Counted from the first letter of the stretch, positions 17,601 to 26,103 are shown. The stretch is 64,000 nucleotides of DNA from Vreelandella nigrificans (GCF_002374315.1 NZ_NWUX01000021.1:18419-82418), one strand, 5' to 3'. Numbers and translations: made by a program. Notes: generated by a model not told the origin, from the letters alone.

Positions 17601-18503
17601 ATGCTGTGTTCCACTATTCCCACTAGGCTGTTATGTAATAGTGTCGTGGTGATGGCTGCCATTGTGGCTTTAACGCTGCCTATTAAAAGTCTAGCGTCTT
17701 CTAATGCCTCATCCATTGCCGCGCTTGATATACGCATCGTCGAAACACTATTGGCGATGAATGTAACGCCTATAGCACTCACGGAGTCGAAAACTCAAAC
17801 TTTCCCTGCCACCATGTTGTCGGATGCCACTGAACTTGGCCTGCTCTTCCAGCCCAATCTGGAGCTACTTAGCCTACTTTCACCACGGCAGATTTTGATA
17901 TCGCCAAATTTGACTCAAATTACTGATAGGTTGTCTGGCATCGCCACGACGGTGAGCCTAACACCCTATGACAACGAAATAAGGACAGCCCCCTGGCACC
18001 GACTAACCGATTTTACCCGGCAGTTAGGTAAACACATCGGTGAGAAGAGCTCCGCAGAAACCTTGATACGCGAAAGCGAGCATCACCTCCAGGCATTGAA
18101 GAAGAGGCTCCCTGATAACCAACCCCCTCTTTTAATTATTCGTCTGATGGATCATCACCATGCTCGGGTCTTTGGTAGCAACAGCATGTTTCAAAGTGCC
18201 CTAGATCAATTGGAACTGGTTAATGCTTGGCAAGGGCAGAGTAATCAATTGGGTTTTACGACCGTCAGCCTTGACGCTTTGATAGATATAGACGCCCGCT
18301 TAGTAGTCTTAGAAAGCCCATTCGCTAATAGCCCCGTTCGTGGACAGTTTTTCGCGCAAGGTATTTGGGAGCACATGCGCAGCTTGCAACGCGGTGATGA
18401 GATCTATCTTCCAGCTAATTTTATTCATTTCGGGGCTCTCCCTTCTGCCCTAAGCTTCGCCGACCTGCTGGTCGAGGCTCTCGACGCTCGCAGCGAGCAT
18501 TGA
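17601..18503 (+). CDS. FhuD-like ferrisiderophore ABC substrate-binding protein, cassette 3
   Basis: The GTG at 17592 is in frame, but the ATG at 17601 gives a better signal peptide (300 residues in all, hydrophobic core to about 29). The mature protein shows IAALDIRIVETLLAM, LFQPNLELLSLL, a LIIRLMDHHHARVFG stretch shared with the cassette-1 protein (VVRLMDHKHARVFG) and the C-terminal SALSFADLLVEALDA helix. It is closer to the cassette-1 protein than to the cassette-2 one by these words. It should carry ferrisiderophore from the receptor at 15034 to an inner-membrane permease that is not in the window. The FhuF gene follows after seven bases, so import and iron release are coupled. Confidence 0.88.
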   Translation: MLCSTIPTRLLCNSVVVMAAIVALTLPIKSLASSNASSIAALDIRIVETLLAMNVTPIALTESKTQTFPATMLSDATELGLLFQPNLELLSLLSPRQILISPNLTQITDRLSGIATTVSLTPYDNEIRTAPWHRLTDFTRQLGKHIGEKSSAETLIRESEHHLQALKKRLPDNQPPLLIIRLMDHHHARVFGSNSMFQSALDQLELVNAWQGQSNQLGFTTVSLDALIDIDARLVVLESPFANSPVRGQFFAQGIWEHMRSLQRGDEIYLPANFIHFGALPSALSFADLLVEALDARSEH

Positions 18504-18510
18504 TGACATT

Positions 18511-19302
18511 ATGATCGAATTATTGACACCCATCTTTCGAGGCGAGTGGGCCCACTATGGGGAAGGCCTGATCTGTAAGGAGGCGTCGGGGAATAGCACC
18601 TACCTGATAGCCGACCTGCTCAATGAGCCAGAGAAAGTCGAGGACATTCTGTTAAGGCGTGCTCGCTTTTATGGTGTTGATGACCTGCGCCCAGTGGCAT
18701 CGATCTGGTTACTAAAATACGTCACTCTTCTCATTCCTCCTGTCGCCGTCGCTGCAACGGTGCTACAGCATGGATTCCCCGTCAGGCCGCAGGATATATC
18801 GGTAATATTGGATGACGATGCAACGCCAGTTACCTTCGTCATTCCCCAGCTCGGCGAAAGTATTGCTGGCCTCGGCACCCAGCAGCGTTATGCCCCTCTG
18901 CTCAAGGAGCATCTGCAACCGTTGATTGCCTATCTCTTCTCTTGCTCTGGAGTGCCGTCCAAAATTTTGTGGGGGAATGTTTCGCGGCGCTTAGAGACGA
19001 TACTTACTCTTGCTCAACGAATAGAGACACTTTCTCCCGGCACTACCCAACGGGTTACCATAGATAAAGAGTTCCTGTTGGAGCGCCGCACCTGGCCCGA
19101 AAATGAACGCAATCCGATGTTCGGCTCTAAGCGGCAAACGACGCGGGTGACAGAGAGTGGAGAAGTGCCGGTACAGCTTCATCGGCACTGCTGCCTTGAT
19201 TATCTCTTGCCAGAAGGGAGTTACTGCGGGCTATGCCCTCTGTCGCCCGAGTTTCGCAGGCGAAAAAAACGAGTACCTTCAACAAAACTTAATGCCGACT
19301 AA
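18511..19302 (+). CDS. FhuF-family ferric siderophore reductase, [2Fe-2S]
   Basis: This complete 263-residue protein has the family C-terminal motif C-C-x10-C-x2-C (CCLDYLLPEGSYCGLC). In E. coli FhuF these four cysteines bind a [2Fe-2S] cluster that reduces hydroxamate-bound ferric iron in the cytoplasm. The middle of the protein (ASIWLLKYVTLLIPPVAVAAT, SKILWGNVSRRLETIL) parallels the partial copy at the left edge ([36 protein letters not shown]). It begins seven bases after the binding-protein stop. Its last 14 bases overlap the 3' end of the convergent threonine aldolase gene. Confidence 0.88.
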   Translation: MIELLTPIFRGEWAHYGEGLICKEASGNSTYLIADLLNEPEKVEDILLRRARFYGVDDLRPVASIWLLKYVTLLIPPVAVAATVLQHGFPVRPQDISVILDDDATPVTFVIPQLGESIAGLGTQQRYAPLLKEHLQPLIAYLFSCSGVPSKILWGNVSRRLETILTLAQRIETLSPGTTQRVTIDKEFLLERRTWPENERNPMFGSKRQTTRVTESGEVPVQLHRHCCLDYLLPEGSYCGLCPLSPEFRRRKKRVPSTKLNAD

Positions 19303-20296
19303 AGTAAGTCTCCATAACCGCAATCACTTTATCGATATCCGCATCGTTAATATCACGGTGAACCACAAAGCGCGTGGCGTAGAGTAGCTCAATCAAAATG
19401 CCATGCTCTTCTAACCATGCAGAAAGCGGCTGAATATGTGCATCGGGGAAGTGGGCAAACACCATATTGGTTGCCAGGGAGGTAATCTCGACCCCAGGCA
19501 GCTTCGCTAAGCCTTCTGCCAAGCGTTCAGCGCGTCGGTGGTCGTCGGCTAAGTCGGCGATATGGTGATCTAAAGCATACTGGCAGGCGGCGGCAATAAT
19601 GCCGGATTGGCGCATGCCACCACCGACCATTTTACGCCAGCGGCGAGCGCGGTCGATAAGCGCTTGAGATCCCACCAGTGCTGAGCCTATAGGTGCCCCC
19701 ATACCTTTTGAAAAACACAGCGAAACGCTATCAAACGGCAGGCAGAGTTGCCTAAGCGAGGTATCCGTGGCAACTGCCGCATTGAACAGTCGAGCACCAT
19801 CTAGGTGGGTTGCCAAGCCTCGCTCGCGGGCTAGTTCGGTGGCTTTTAATACGTAGTCTGCAGGCAGTACTTTGCCACCAATGGTGTTTTCCAACGACAG
19901 CAGCTTAGTACGCGCAAAGTGAAAATCATCGGCTTTAATAGCTGCACTTATTTTCTCCAGCGGCAGCGTGCCGTCGGCGGCATTTTCAATCGGCTGTGGT
20001 TGAATGCTACCCAGTACCGCAGCACCCCCTCCTTCATATTTGTAGGTATGCGCTGACTGCCCAACAATGTACTCATCGCCCCGCTCACAGTGGGCCATTA
20101 ATCCTACTAAGTTACTTTGCGTGCCACTAGGGAATAGCAATGCCGCTTCTTTACCTGCCAGCTCGGCCAAATTTGCTTGAAATGAATCAACCGTAGGGTC
20201 ATCGCCCCAAACGTCATCGCCAACTGGTGCTGCCATCATGGCATCCAGCATGGCGGGAGTAGGGCGGGTCACCGTGTCACTGCGTAAATCAATCAT
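19289..20296 (-). CDS. ltaE: Low-specificity L-threonine aldolase
   Basis: This 335-residue fold-type I PLP enzyme cleaves L-threonine and L-allo-threonine to glycine and acetaldehyde. It opens with IDLRSDTVTRPTPAML and has the DDVWGDDPTV stretch, the THLDGARLFNAAVA segment and the cofactor lysine in CFSKGMGAPIGS near residue 200, all typical of LtaE. AAGGAG lies six to eight bases before the ATG. The gene reads opposite to the iron island and ends inside the last codons of the FhuF gene. It marks the boundary of the siderophore region. Confidence 0.93.
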   Translation of the reverse strand: MIDLRSDTVTRPTPAMLDAMMAAPVGDDVWGDDPTVDSFQANLAELAGKEAALLFPSGTQSNLVGLMAHCERGDEYIVGQSAHTYKYEGGGAAVLGSIQPQPIENAADGTLPLEKISAAIKADDFHFARTKLLSLENTIGGKVLPADYVLKATELARERGLATHLDGARLFNAAVATDTSLRQLCLPFDSVSLCFSKGMGAPIGSALVGSQALIDRARRWRKMVGGGMRQSGIIAAACQYALDHHIADLADDHRRAERLAEGLAKLPGVEITSLATNMVFAHFPDAHIQPLSAWLEEHGILIELLYATRFVVHRDINDADIDKVIAVMETYFSRH

Positions 20297-20433
20297 GTGG
20301 AGCTCCTTGTCTTAGATTGTCTGTGCAGATGGTTTGTGTAGGGGCACCCAATTGAGTCGCTTAGTCGAGCAAGTTGCCAGGAACCTTCTATGGTTAACAG
20401 CATACTGCAAGTCTCCCCAGCATAGGCAACACG

Positions 20434-20907
20434 ATGGACCTAAAAAGTGGCTACCCCTTTTGGGCGGTAAAAAACGGCCTGTTGAAAACTTTTCCTCAGC
20501 TGACTCGCGACCATCAAAGCGAGGTAGTGGTGATTGGTGGCGGAATTACCGGTGCGCTGATTGCTGATGAGTTGAGCCGCCATGGCCACCATGTGGTGGT
20601 ACTTGAGCGCCGTGATGCACGGGTAGAAGAGAAAGCCGAAGGGTTGGCACGTAAGGTCGAGGAACTTTTGCCTAAGCTGGATATCAACCTAACGTTCTCT
20701 TGGGGCGGCACCTTTGCTGAAACCGACGATGGCCTGCCTTTTTTTGGCCCCCACGAAGAGCATGGCCCACGGGTACAGTTCGCCATGGCTTATGGCGGTA
20801 ATGGCATCAGCTATAGCATGATTGGTGCAAAACTATTAAGGGAGCTTATAGAGGGTCGAGAGCATCCCTTAGCGGCGTTATTTTCGTTCCAACGTCTGAA
20901 ATTATAG
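20434..20907 (+). pseudogene. DadA-like FAD-dependent oxidoreductase with large internal deletion
   Basis: The frame gives only 157 residues. Residues 1-60 match the N-terminus of DAO/DadA-type flavoenzymes, with the FAD dinucleotide motif VVVIGGGITGALIADEL near 32-48. Residues from about 62 match the extreme C-terminus of the same family (GTFAETDDGLPFFGPHEE, then MAYGGNGISYS). The roughly 200-residue substrate and flavin core expected between them (family members are about 380 residues) is absent, with the join near RRDARVEE. The reading frame is kept across the join, so a short product could be made, but it cannot be a working oxidase. There is no stop or frameshift within what remains. Confidence 0.8.
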
Positions 20908-21053
20908 CTGTGTAAAATATTTTACCGAATTGGTTTTAAAAGGTTTTTTTTAAAGGGTTGGTTTTTAAAAAAATGGTTTTTACTGAGCTGTTTTTTTCTG
21001 GTTTTATTTTTGAAAGGTTAGCTGGCCGCGAGTATTTATAAGGATAGCAGGCG
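20908..21053. other. T-rich low-complexity spacer
   Basis: The 146 bases between the oxidoreductase remnant and speG contain repeated GGTTTTT-type runs and several T tracts of five to eight bases. No gene, clear hairpin or known operator is visible. It may hold the speG promoter. Confidence 0.5.
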
Positions 21054-21617
21054 ATGAGTCACAAACTTTATTTGCGTGCACTAGAGCGTAATGACTTACG
21101 CTTTGTACATGAGCTTAATAATAACCAGAGTATTATGTCGTACTGGTTTGAAGAGCCTTACGAGTCATTTGATGAGCTGGAGGAGCTCTATAACAAACAC
21201 ATTCATGATAATGCTGAGCGCCGCTTTGTCGCTGAAGATAGCAGTGGTAACGCCATTGGCTTGGTAGAGCTGATTGAGATTGACTACATTCACCGCAGCG
21301 GTGAGTTCCAAATCATCATTACGCCTGAACATCAAGGCAAAGGGTTTGCGCGCTCATTAATACAACAAGCACTGCATTACTCGTTCACGATCTTAAACCT
21401 TCATAAGGTATATCTTATCGTTGCGGTAGAAAACGTCAAAGCGATTCATCTTTACGAAGAGAGTGGTTTTGTTGAAGAGGGACATCTGGTACAGGAATTC
21501 TTTATTAATGGTAAATACCGCGATGTAAAACGAATGTATATCTTGCAAGATACTTACTTGGCCGCGCTTAGCGCGGGGAAAAGCAACTTGCTTGAGGGAG
21601 ATTCGTTTAGACCCTAG
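21054..21617 (+). CDS. speG: Spermidine N1-acetyltransferase
   Basis: This 187-residue GNAT enzyme transfers acetyl from acetyl-CoA to spermidine, lowering polyamine toxicity. Its sequence follows E. coli SpeG closely: [18 protein letters not shown] at the start, [36 protein letters not shown], the acetyl-CoA loop [13 protein letters not shown] near 103-115 and [15 protein letters not shown] near the end. The family's usual length is about 186. It stands alone downstream of the T-rich spacer. Confidence 0.93.
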   Translation: MSHKLYLRALERNDLRFVHELNNNQSIMSYWFEEPYESFDELEELYNKHIHDNAERRFVAEDSSGNAIGLVELIEIDYIHRSGEFQIIITPEHQGKGFARSLIQQALHYSFTILNLHKVYLIVAVENVKAIHLYEESGFVEEGHLVQEFFINGKYRDVKRMYILQDTYLAALSAGKSNLLEGDSFRP

Positions 21618-21711
21618 CTGTAAATACTGCATCGGCTCCCGAGTGGTACCTAGAATATTGAAGTGCAACTAGCGAGGCGATGCAGTAAAAATTTCTAACT
21701 GCTATTGGTGC

Positions 21712-21834
21712 TTACTGCTGGCACATATAAGCGGCAACAGCATCAAACGCTGCGCGCTGCAGTTGGGCACTTGTCTTCCAAACTTCCATTACATCTACTT
21801 CTACCGCTTGGCCTTGGTTGACTGAGTGTTGCAT
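21712..21834 (-). CDS. Uncalled microprotein A, 40 aa
   Basis: On the minus strand AAGGAG (21843-21848) lies eight bases before ATG 21834, and the frame runs 40 codons to TAA at 21712. The product ends in a predicted amphipathic helix, VMEVWKTSAQLQRAAFDAVA then AYMCQQ. It aligns without gaps over about 24 residues with microprotein B at 22133-22246: both read acidic-V, W, Q, QRAA or QQAA, acidic-A, and end in AAY. Two independent frames with good Shine-Dalgarno sites and shared sequence support a real gene. Function is unknown. Confidence 0.65.
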   Translation of the reverse strand: MQHSVNQGQAVEVDVMEVWKTSAQLQRAAFDAVAAYMCQQ

Positions 21835-22056
21835 GGCGAGCACTCCTTAATTCAGGGGTTAGAGGTATTTTAGTTATACACGGCTTGTGTTGTGCTATGC
21901 AGCAAGTTAGCTGTAATGTCAGATATTAGGCGCTTTTCAGCACCAGGGGTAGTCCAAAAGATGTAAGCAATTTGCCATAAACCGTAAGCATTTGCTTACA
22001 TTTAGTAGGATAAGCCTCCTATATCATTGAATGGAAAAGGTTTTCATATTACGAAA

Positions 22057-22079
22057 AAGCCGACAAGGAACGTCGGCTT
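22057..22079 (-). terminator. Rho-independent terminator for microprotein B
   Basis: AAGCCGAC (22057-22064) and GTCGGCTT (22072-22079) make a perfect 8-bp stem with a 7-base loop. On the minus strand it is followed by TTTTCG, so it terminates minus-strand transcription coming from the 37-aa gene that ends at 22133. Confidence 0.8.
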
Positions 22080-22132
22080 GGGTAGTCATTTTTTCGTCTA
22101 AAGGGGCGTGCAAATGGTCAAAACGGCTGTTT

Positions 22133-22246
22133 TTAACCGAAATAGGCTGCCAATGCTTCGTTGGCAGCTTGTTGCCATTTCGCTTGTAGGCTCCAAAATG
22201 CGAGCACTTCGTCGTCTTCTACAGACATGACTAGAGAAAAGGTCAT
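22133..22246 (-). CDS. Uncalled microprotein B, 37 aa
   Basis: Minus-strand AGGAGG (22255-22260) lies eight bases before ATG 22246. The frame runs 37 codons to TAA at 22133 and is followed by a good terminator at 22057-22079. The product has an acidic N-terminal stretch (SVEDDEV) and a helical C-terminus (FWSLQAKWQQAANEALAAYF). It resembles microprotein A at 21712-21834. Strong ribosome binding site, terminator and paralogue together make it a likely gene. The second half could be an amphipathic, membrane- or protein-binding helix; this is inference. Confidence 0.7.
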   Translation of the reverse strand: MTFSLVMSVEDDEVLAFWSLQAKWQQAANEALAAYFG

Positions 22247-22441
22247 TAGGTGGTCCTCCTATAAAGGGAACCCTGACAGTATAGCTGTTTTTTGCTGCAT
22301 TGCAGCATTTTGTGTCGTTAGCGTCCTATCAATAAGCTTTTTAGGCCAGCAAAGTCGCTGAACAGCAACTAGGCTGTGGGTGTTGCCCTGGTGATTTCTA
22401 GGAATTTCCAGGACTCAAACCTACTGCGAAAGGAGTCGCTG

Positions 22442-24154
22442 ATGAGCGTAAATGTTGCTGAAATCATCGTTGATACACTTCAAAACGCTGGAGCAAAGCG
22501 CTGTTATGGCATTGTGGGAGATACACTTAATCACTTCACAGATGCGTTACGGCAAAGCGATATAGCGTGGGTGGGGGTACGTCACGAAGAGGTTGGTGGC
22601 TTTGCCGCTGGAGGCGAAGCTTATATGACCCAAGAGCTTGCGTTATGCGCAGGCTCTTGCGGCCCAGGTAGCCTTCACTTTGTGAATGGCTTGTTTGATG
22701 CCCACCGCAACGGCGCGCCTGTGGTACTGATTGCTAGTCAAATACCGCTGAGTGAAATAGGTGGACAGTTTCCACAGGAGGTTGATCAAACCAGCATTTT
22801 TAAACAGTACAGCGTGTTTTGTGAAACCATTGTCTCGCCCGAGCAGGCGCGCCGTATGGCTGCACAAGCTGCGCAAGCCGCACTGGCCAAACGTGGCGTA
22901 GCGGTACTGGTTGTGCCAGGCGATGTTATGACGCAAACGCCTGAAAACCAATTGAGTTACCGTGCCCATCAGTTTAGCTACTCGGTGCGCCCTAGTGCTG
23001 AAGCCCTGGTGCCAGCAGTAACGCAGCTAAATAAAGGCGGTAATATCACCATCTTTGCTGGCTCGGGATGCGAAGACGCCCGGGAGCAGGTAATAGCGCT
23101 TGCTGAGAAATTACAGGCGCCCATTGCCTGGACATCCCGAGCCAAAGACTTCATTGAGCACGAAAACCCCTATCAAGTCGGTATGACGGGAGTTTATGGC
23201 CTAGAAGGTGGTTATCACGCTGTGGCGGAGTGTGACACGCTGCTAATGTTAGGTTGTAACTTTGCGTTTACTCAGTTTTACCCCGAACGTGCCAATATCA
23301 TTCAGGTTGATTTTGAGCCAATGCAGATTGGTAAGCACCACCCAGTGGATGTTGGGATTATTGGTAGTGTGCGTGATACCTGCGAAGCGCTTTCGCAGGT
23401 GGTAAAGGTGAATTCCAACTCACGCTGGCTAGAGAAGTGCCTTAAGCGTTATACCAAATCGTTAAATAAGTCTGCTCATAAGAGCCAAGACGCTGATGTC
23501 ATTCATCCACAGGAGCTAACGCTAGCCATTGACCGCCATGCGGCAGAAAACGCGTTCTTCACTGCGGATACCGGAAGTGTGACCGTGTGGATGTTGCGCC
23601 ATATTCGCGCCTTAAAACAGCGCCGCACCTTAGCTAGCCTGCAGCATGGCACCATGGCCAGTGCTTACCCGCAAGCATTGGGAATTCAGCTAGCCCACCC
23701 TGAACGACAAGTGATCGCTATGTGTGGGGATGGCGGTTTGTCTATGCTAATGGGCGATTTGCTTACGTTAGTACAATATCGAATTCCGCTTAAAATCGTC
23801 GTGTATAACAATGGCTCGCTGAGTTTTGTGGAGCTAGAACAGAAGGTAGAAGGGTTGTTGGATGCCTACACTGAGTTGGAAAACCCTGACTTCGGTGACC
23901 TTGCCAAGATAATGGGGCTGTGGGGGCAACGGGTGGATCGCGAAAGCGAATTAGACACAGTAGTAAGCGAGTGGCTAGCCCAGCCTGGGCCCGCATTATT
24001 AGATGTGGCAGTTAACCCCATGGAATTGGTAATGCCACCTAAAGTGGAGGCCGGCCAAGTGGCGTCAACAGCGCTTTACTCTGCCAAGGCGGTGGTAAGC
24101 GGGCGCATGGATGACGTTGTGCACTTAGTGAAGAGTAACTTCTTAAAACGCTAA
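22442..24154 (+). CDS. poxB: Pyruvate dehydrogenase (quinone), PoxB family
   Basis: From ATG 22442 (AAAGGAG just before it; the frame opens earlier at 22376) the product has 570 residues, close to the 572 of E. coli PoxB. This ThDP- and FAD-dependent peripheral membrane enzyme oxidises pyruvate to acetate and CO2 with ubiquinone. Visible are the catalytic glutamate in RHEEVGGFAAGGEA near 49, PGSLHFVNGLFDA, and the ThDP motif GDGGLSMLMGD near 429 closing with NN near 457. The C-terminal membrane-binding tail is present. It is a single gene; the divergent 37-aa microprotein lies about 200 bases upstream. Confidence 0.92.
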   Translation: MSVNVAEIIVDTLQNAGAKRCYGIVGDTLNHFTDALRQSDIAWVGVRHEEVGGFAAGGEAYMTQELALCAGSCGPGSLHFVNGLFDAHRNGAPVVLIASQIPLSEIGGQFPQEVDQTSIFKQYSVFCETIVSPEQARRMAAQAAQAALAKRGVAVLVVPGDVMTQTPENQLSYRAHQFSYSVRPSAEALVPAVTQLNKGGNITIFAGSGCEDAREQVIALAEKLQAPIAWTSRAKDFIEHENPYQVGMTGVYGLEGGYHAVAECDTLLMLGCNFAFTQFYPERANIIQVDFEPMQIGKHHPVDVGIIGSVRDTCEALSQVVKVNSNSRWLEKCLKRYTKSLNKSAHKSQDADVIHPQELTLAIDRHAAENAFFTADTGSVTVWMLRHIRALKQRRTLASLQHGTMASAYPQALGIQLAHPERQVIAMCGDGGLSMLMGDLLTLVQYRIPLKIVVYNNGSLSFVELEQKVEGLLDAYTELENPDFGDLAKIMGLWGQRVDRESELDTVVSEWLAQPGPALLDVAVNPMELVMPPKVEAGQVASTALYSAKAVVSGRMDDVVHLVKSNFLKR

Positions 24155-24234
24155 CGCGATGGAATCCTAAGCGTGTATAGCATGGTATGTTGTCAGTTCA
24201 TCACCAATAACAAACTGATTAGCCGGGCCATGCC

Positions 24235-25026
24235 ATGACGATAATTCCTCAAGACCGCTGGGTAGATTCCCCTGGCGGTCACTTATTTACCCGTACCTGG
24301 GAGCCGCAGCAGGTGTGCTGCGATACCCCCATTGTATTGTTTCATGACTCCCTTGGCTGCGTTGAGCTGTGGCGCAGTTTTCCTGCTGCGCTGTGTGCTG
24401 CCACCCAGCAGCGGGTCATTGCCTATGACCGACTAGGCTATGGACGCTCAGCAGCCTGTACGTCGCCACCACCATTCAGTTTTATCGACGATGAACCTAC
24501 AGCCAGTTTTGCTGCACTCTACACTGCATTTCAGCTCGATCAGTTTATCGCTCTTGGTCATAGCGTTGGCGGTGGTATGGCGGTGCACTGTGCTGGGCAT
24601 TACGCTGATAAGTGCACTGGGCTAGTTACCATCGCTGCCCAATCAATCAACGAGTTACGTACTCGGCGTGGCATCGAGGAGGCACAGGCTGCTTTTCAAA
24701 TACCAGAGCAGTTTGCCAAGTTAGAAAAATACCATGGGGACAAAGCCAGCTGGGTATTACGCGCCTGGACGGATACTTGGCTACACCCAGCGTTCGAAAC
24801 GTGGTCGCTTAAGCCAGCATTAGAGCGGGTCAACTGCCCAACTCTGGTCCTTCATGGTGAGAAAGATGAGTATGGGTCGCACCGGCAGCCAGAACAAATA
24901 GCTCGCTATACACATGGCCCCGTGCACTGTGAAATTCTGCCCGGTATTCATCATGTGCCTCACCGCGAAGCTGAGACAATGGTGGTAGGTCTTATTAGCC
25001 AGTTTATTGCCCGTCTGGGTGTGTAG
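24235..25026 (+). CDS. Alpha/beta-fold hydrolase
   Basis: This 263-residue hydrolase has the core elements of the family: an oxyanion region near VLFHDSLG (about 39), the nucleophile elbow GHSVGGG with serine near residue 106, an aspartate in HGEKDEYG near 208 and the catalytic histidine in GIHHVPH near 242. The D in place of G in HDSLG is a small departure from the usual HG motif. Members hydrolyse esters, haloalkanes or lactones, and the substrate cannot be predicted here. It sits between poxB and a phosphoesterase on the same strand, with gaps of 80 and 48 bases. Confidence 0.85.
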   Translation: MTIIPQDRWVDSPGGHLFTRTWEPQQVCCDTPIVLFHDSLGCVELWRSFPAALCAATQQRVIAYDRLGYGRSAACTSPPPFSFIDDEPTASFAALYTAFQLDQFIALGHSVGGGMAVHCAGHYADKCTGLVTIAAQSINELRTRRGIEEAQAAFQIPEQFAKLEKYHGDKASWVLRAWTDTWLHPAFETWSLKPALERVNCPTLVLHGEKDEYGSHRQPEQIARYTHGPVHCEILPGIHHVPHREAETMVVGLISQFIARLGV

Positions 25027-25074
25027 CAGCGCTGCGCTAATGGTGTGAGTTCATCCAGAAAATTGAGGGACTAT

Positions 25075-25836
25075 ATGCGTTTACGAATTTTGTCTGATCT
25101 TCATTTAGAGTTTTTTGACGGTGATCGTGAGTTACCAGAGGTGGATGCCGATGTCATCATTCTTGCGGGTGATATCCACCGACAAACAGAAGGGCTAGCC
25201 TGGGCGCGGCATCGCTTCCCTGATATGCCACTTATTTATGTGCCCGGTAATCACGAATTCTATGGCACATGCATGCCGCAGCTACGCGATGAGCTGGCGC
25301 TCGAAGCTGAGCGGTTGGGTATTACATTACTTGATAATCAATCGGTTACCATAAATGGCGTGCGCTTTTACGGCACGACGCTATGGACAGATTTTGCGTT
25401 GTACGCTGATGACCCGACGAAAAATCCCGCAGAGACAGAGAGCAAAGCGCTGCGTGTTATGCCCGACTTTAACATCGTCCAAACCTTGCCTGGGATAACG
25501 TTTTCTCCGCTGGCAAGCCAGCAACTGCATGCTGAAGCACTCGCATGGCTTGAAAGCGAGCTATCTCAGCCGTTTGAAGGCCCGAAGGTAGTGGTTAGCC
25601 ATCATGCTCCGTTGCACGACTGCATTCCCGAGCAGTATCTCGGCGATGCACTTTCTCCAGCGTTTGCTTCTCACTTGCCGCAGTTGATGGGGAAAATGGA
25701 TTTGTGGGTGCATGGTCATGTCCATGAGCCAGTCGATAGGCTGAACAACGGTACCCGTGTTATTGCTAACCCCGGTGGCTATCCCGAGGAGTTCTGCCCG
25801 GCGGTATTTCAGCCAGGATTAGTGATTGAAGTGTGA
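25075..25836 (+). CDS. Calcineurin-like metallophosphoesterase
   Basis: Starting at ATG 25075 (GAGGGA upstream; a GTG at 25045 is in frame) the product has 253 residues. The dimetal phosphoesterase signature is complete: SDLHLEF near 7-13, AGDIH near 33, GNHEFYG near 62, a SHHAP histidine pair near 183 and HGHVHEP near 214. Proteins of this type act on cyclic nucleotides, phosphodiesters or phosphoproteins; no specificity can be assigned. A hairpin terminator follows the stop. Confidence 0.9.
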   Translation: MRLRILSDLHLEFFDGDRELPEVDADVIILAGDIHRQTEGLAWARHRFPDMPLIYVPGNHEFYGTCMPQLRDELALEAERLGITLLDNQSVTINGVRFYGTTLWTDFALYADDPTKNPAETESKALRVMPDFNIVQTLPGITFSPLASQQLHAEALAWLESELSQPFEGPKVVVSHHAPLHDCIPEQYLGDALSPAFASHLPQLMGKMDLWVHGHVHEPVDRLNNGTRVIANPGGYPEEFCPAVFQPGLVIEV

Positions 25837-25852
25837 TAGTGGATTTTTTTCA

Positions 25853-25892
25853 AAAGCTTAGCTTCGGGGTTGTTTACCTGCCGCTAAGCTTT
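25853..25892. terminator. Long-stem bidirectional hairpin terminator
   Basis: AAAGCTTAGC (25853-25862) and GCTAAGCTTT (25883-25892) form a perfect 10-bp stem enclosing a 20-base loop, 17 bases after the phosphoesterase stop. A seven-T run precedes it, so it would also work for minus-strand transcripts. It isolates the uronate locus on its left side. Confidence 0.7.
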
Positions 25893-25994
25893 CTATGTGT
25901 TCATAGCTGAGTGTTTAGGTCTGATACTTTGGTTTAACTTCTAATGGTTCCGCTTGCGCCTTGGGGTCATGCTAATTATCTTCATTGTTGTATG

Positions 25995-26005
25995 ATGTAT
26001 TACAT
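25995..26005. promoter_or_regulatory. Uronate-regulon operator A, before tctC
   Basis: ATGTA-T-TACAT is a perfect 11-bp palindrome 205 bases before the transporter gene at 26210. The same 11-mer occurs at 30613 and 46179, and near matches occur at 35894, 44812 (minus strand) and 50376, always ahead of genes of the uronate locus. The likely ligand is the FadR-type regulator encoded at 53198; that link is inference. Confidence 0.7.
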
Positions 26006-26064
26006 AAGATATTGGCGGGTCGCATAAACAATATACCTCCCAGCAGATAATGCCCGCACGCTCT

Positions 26065-26103
26065 TAACTATGTCGACTAACTATGCCAACTAGCTATGCC
26101 AAC
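26065..26103. repeat. Three tandem 13-bp repeats in the tctC leader
   Basis: Units taactatgtcgac, taactatgccaac and tagctatgccaac lie head to tail between operator A and tctC. The period is not a multiple of three, and no gene covers the stretch. Confidence 0.7.

Noticed and set aside
2325..19302. Mobile element or prophage carrying the iron island
   Set aside because: No integrase, transposase, tRNA end or flanking direct repeats were seen in the window.
20908..21053. T runs as tandem rho-independent terminators
   Set aside because: None of the T runs follows a GC-rich stem.
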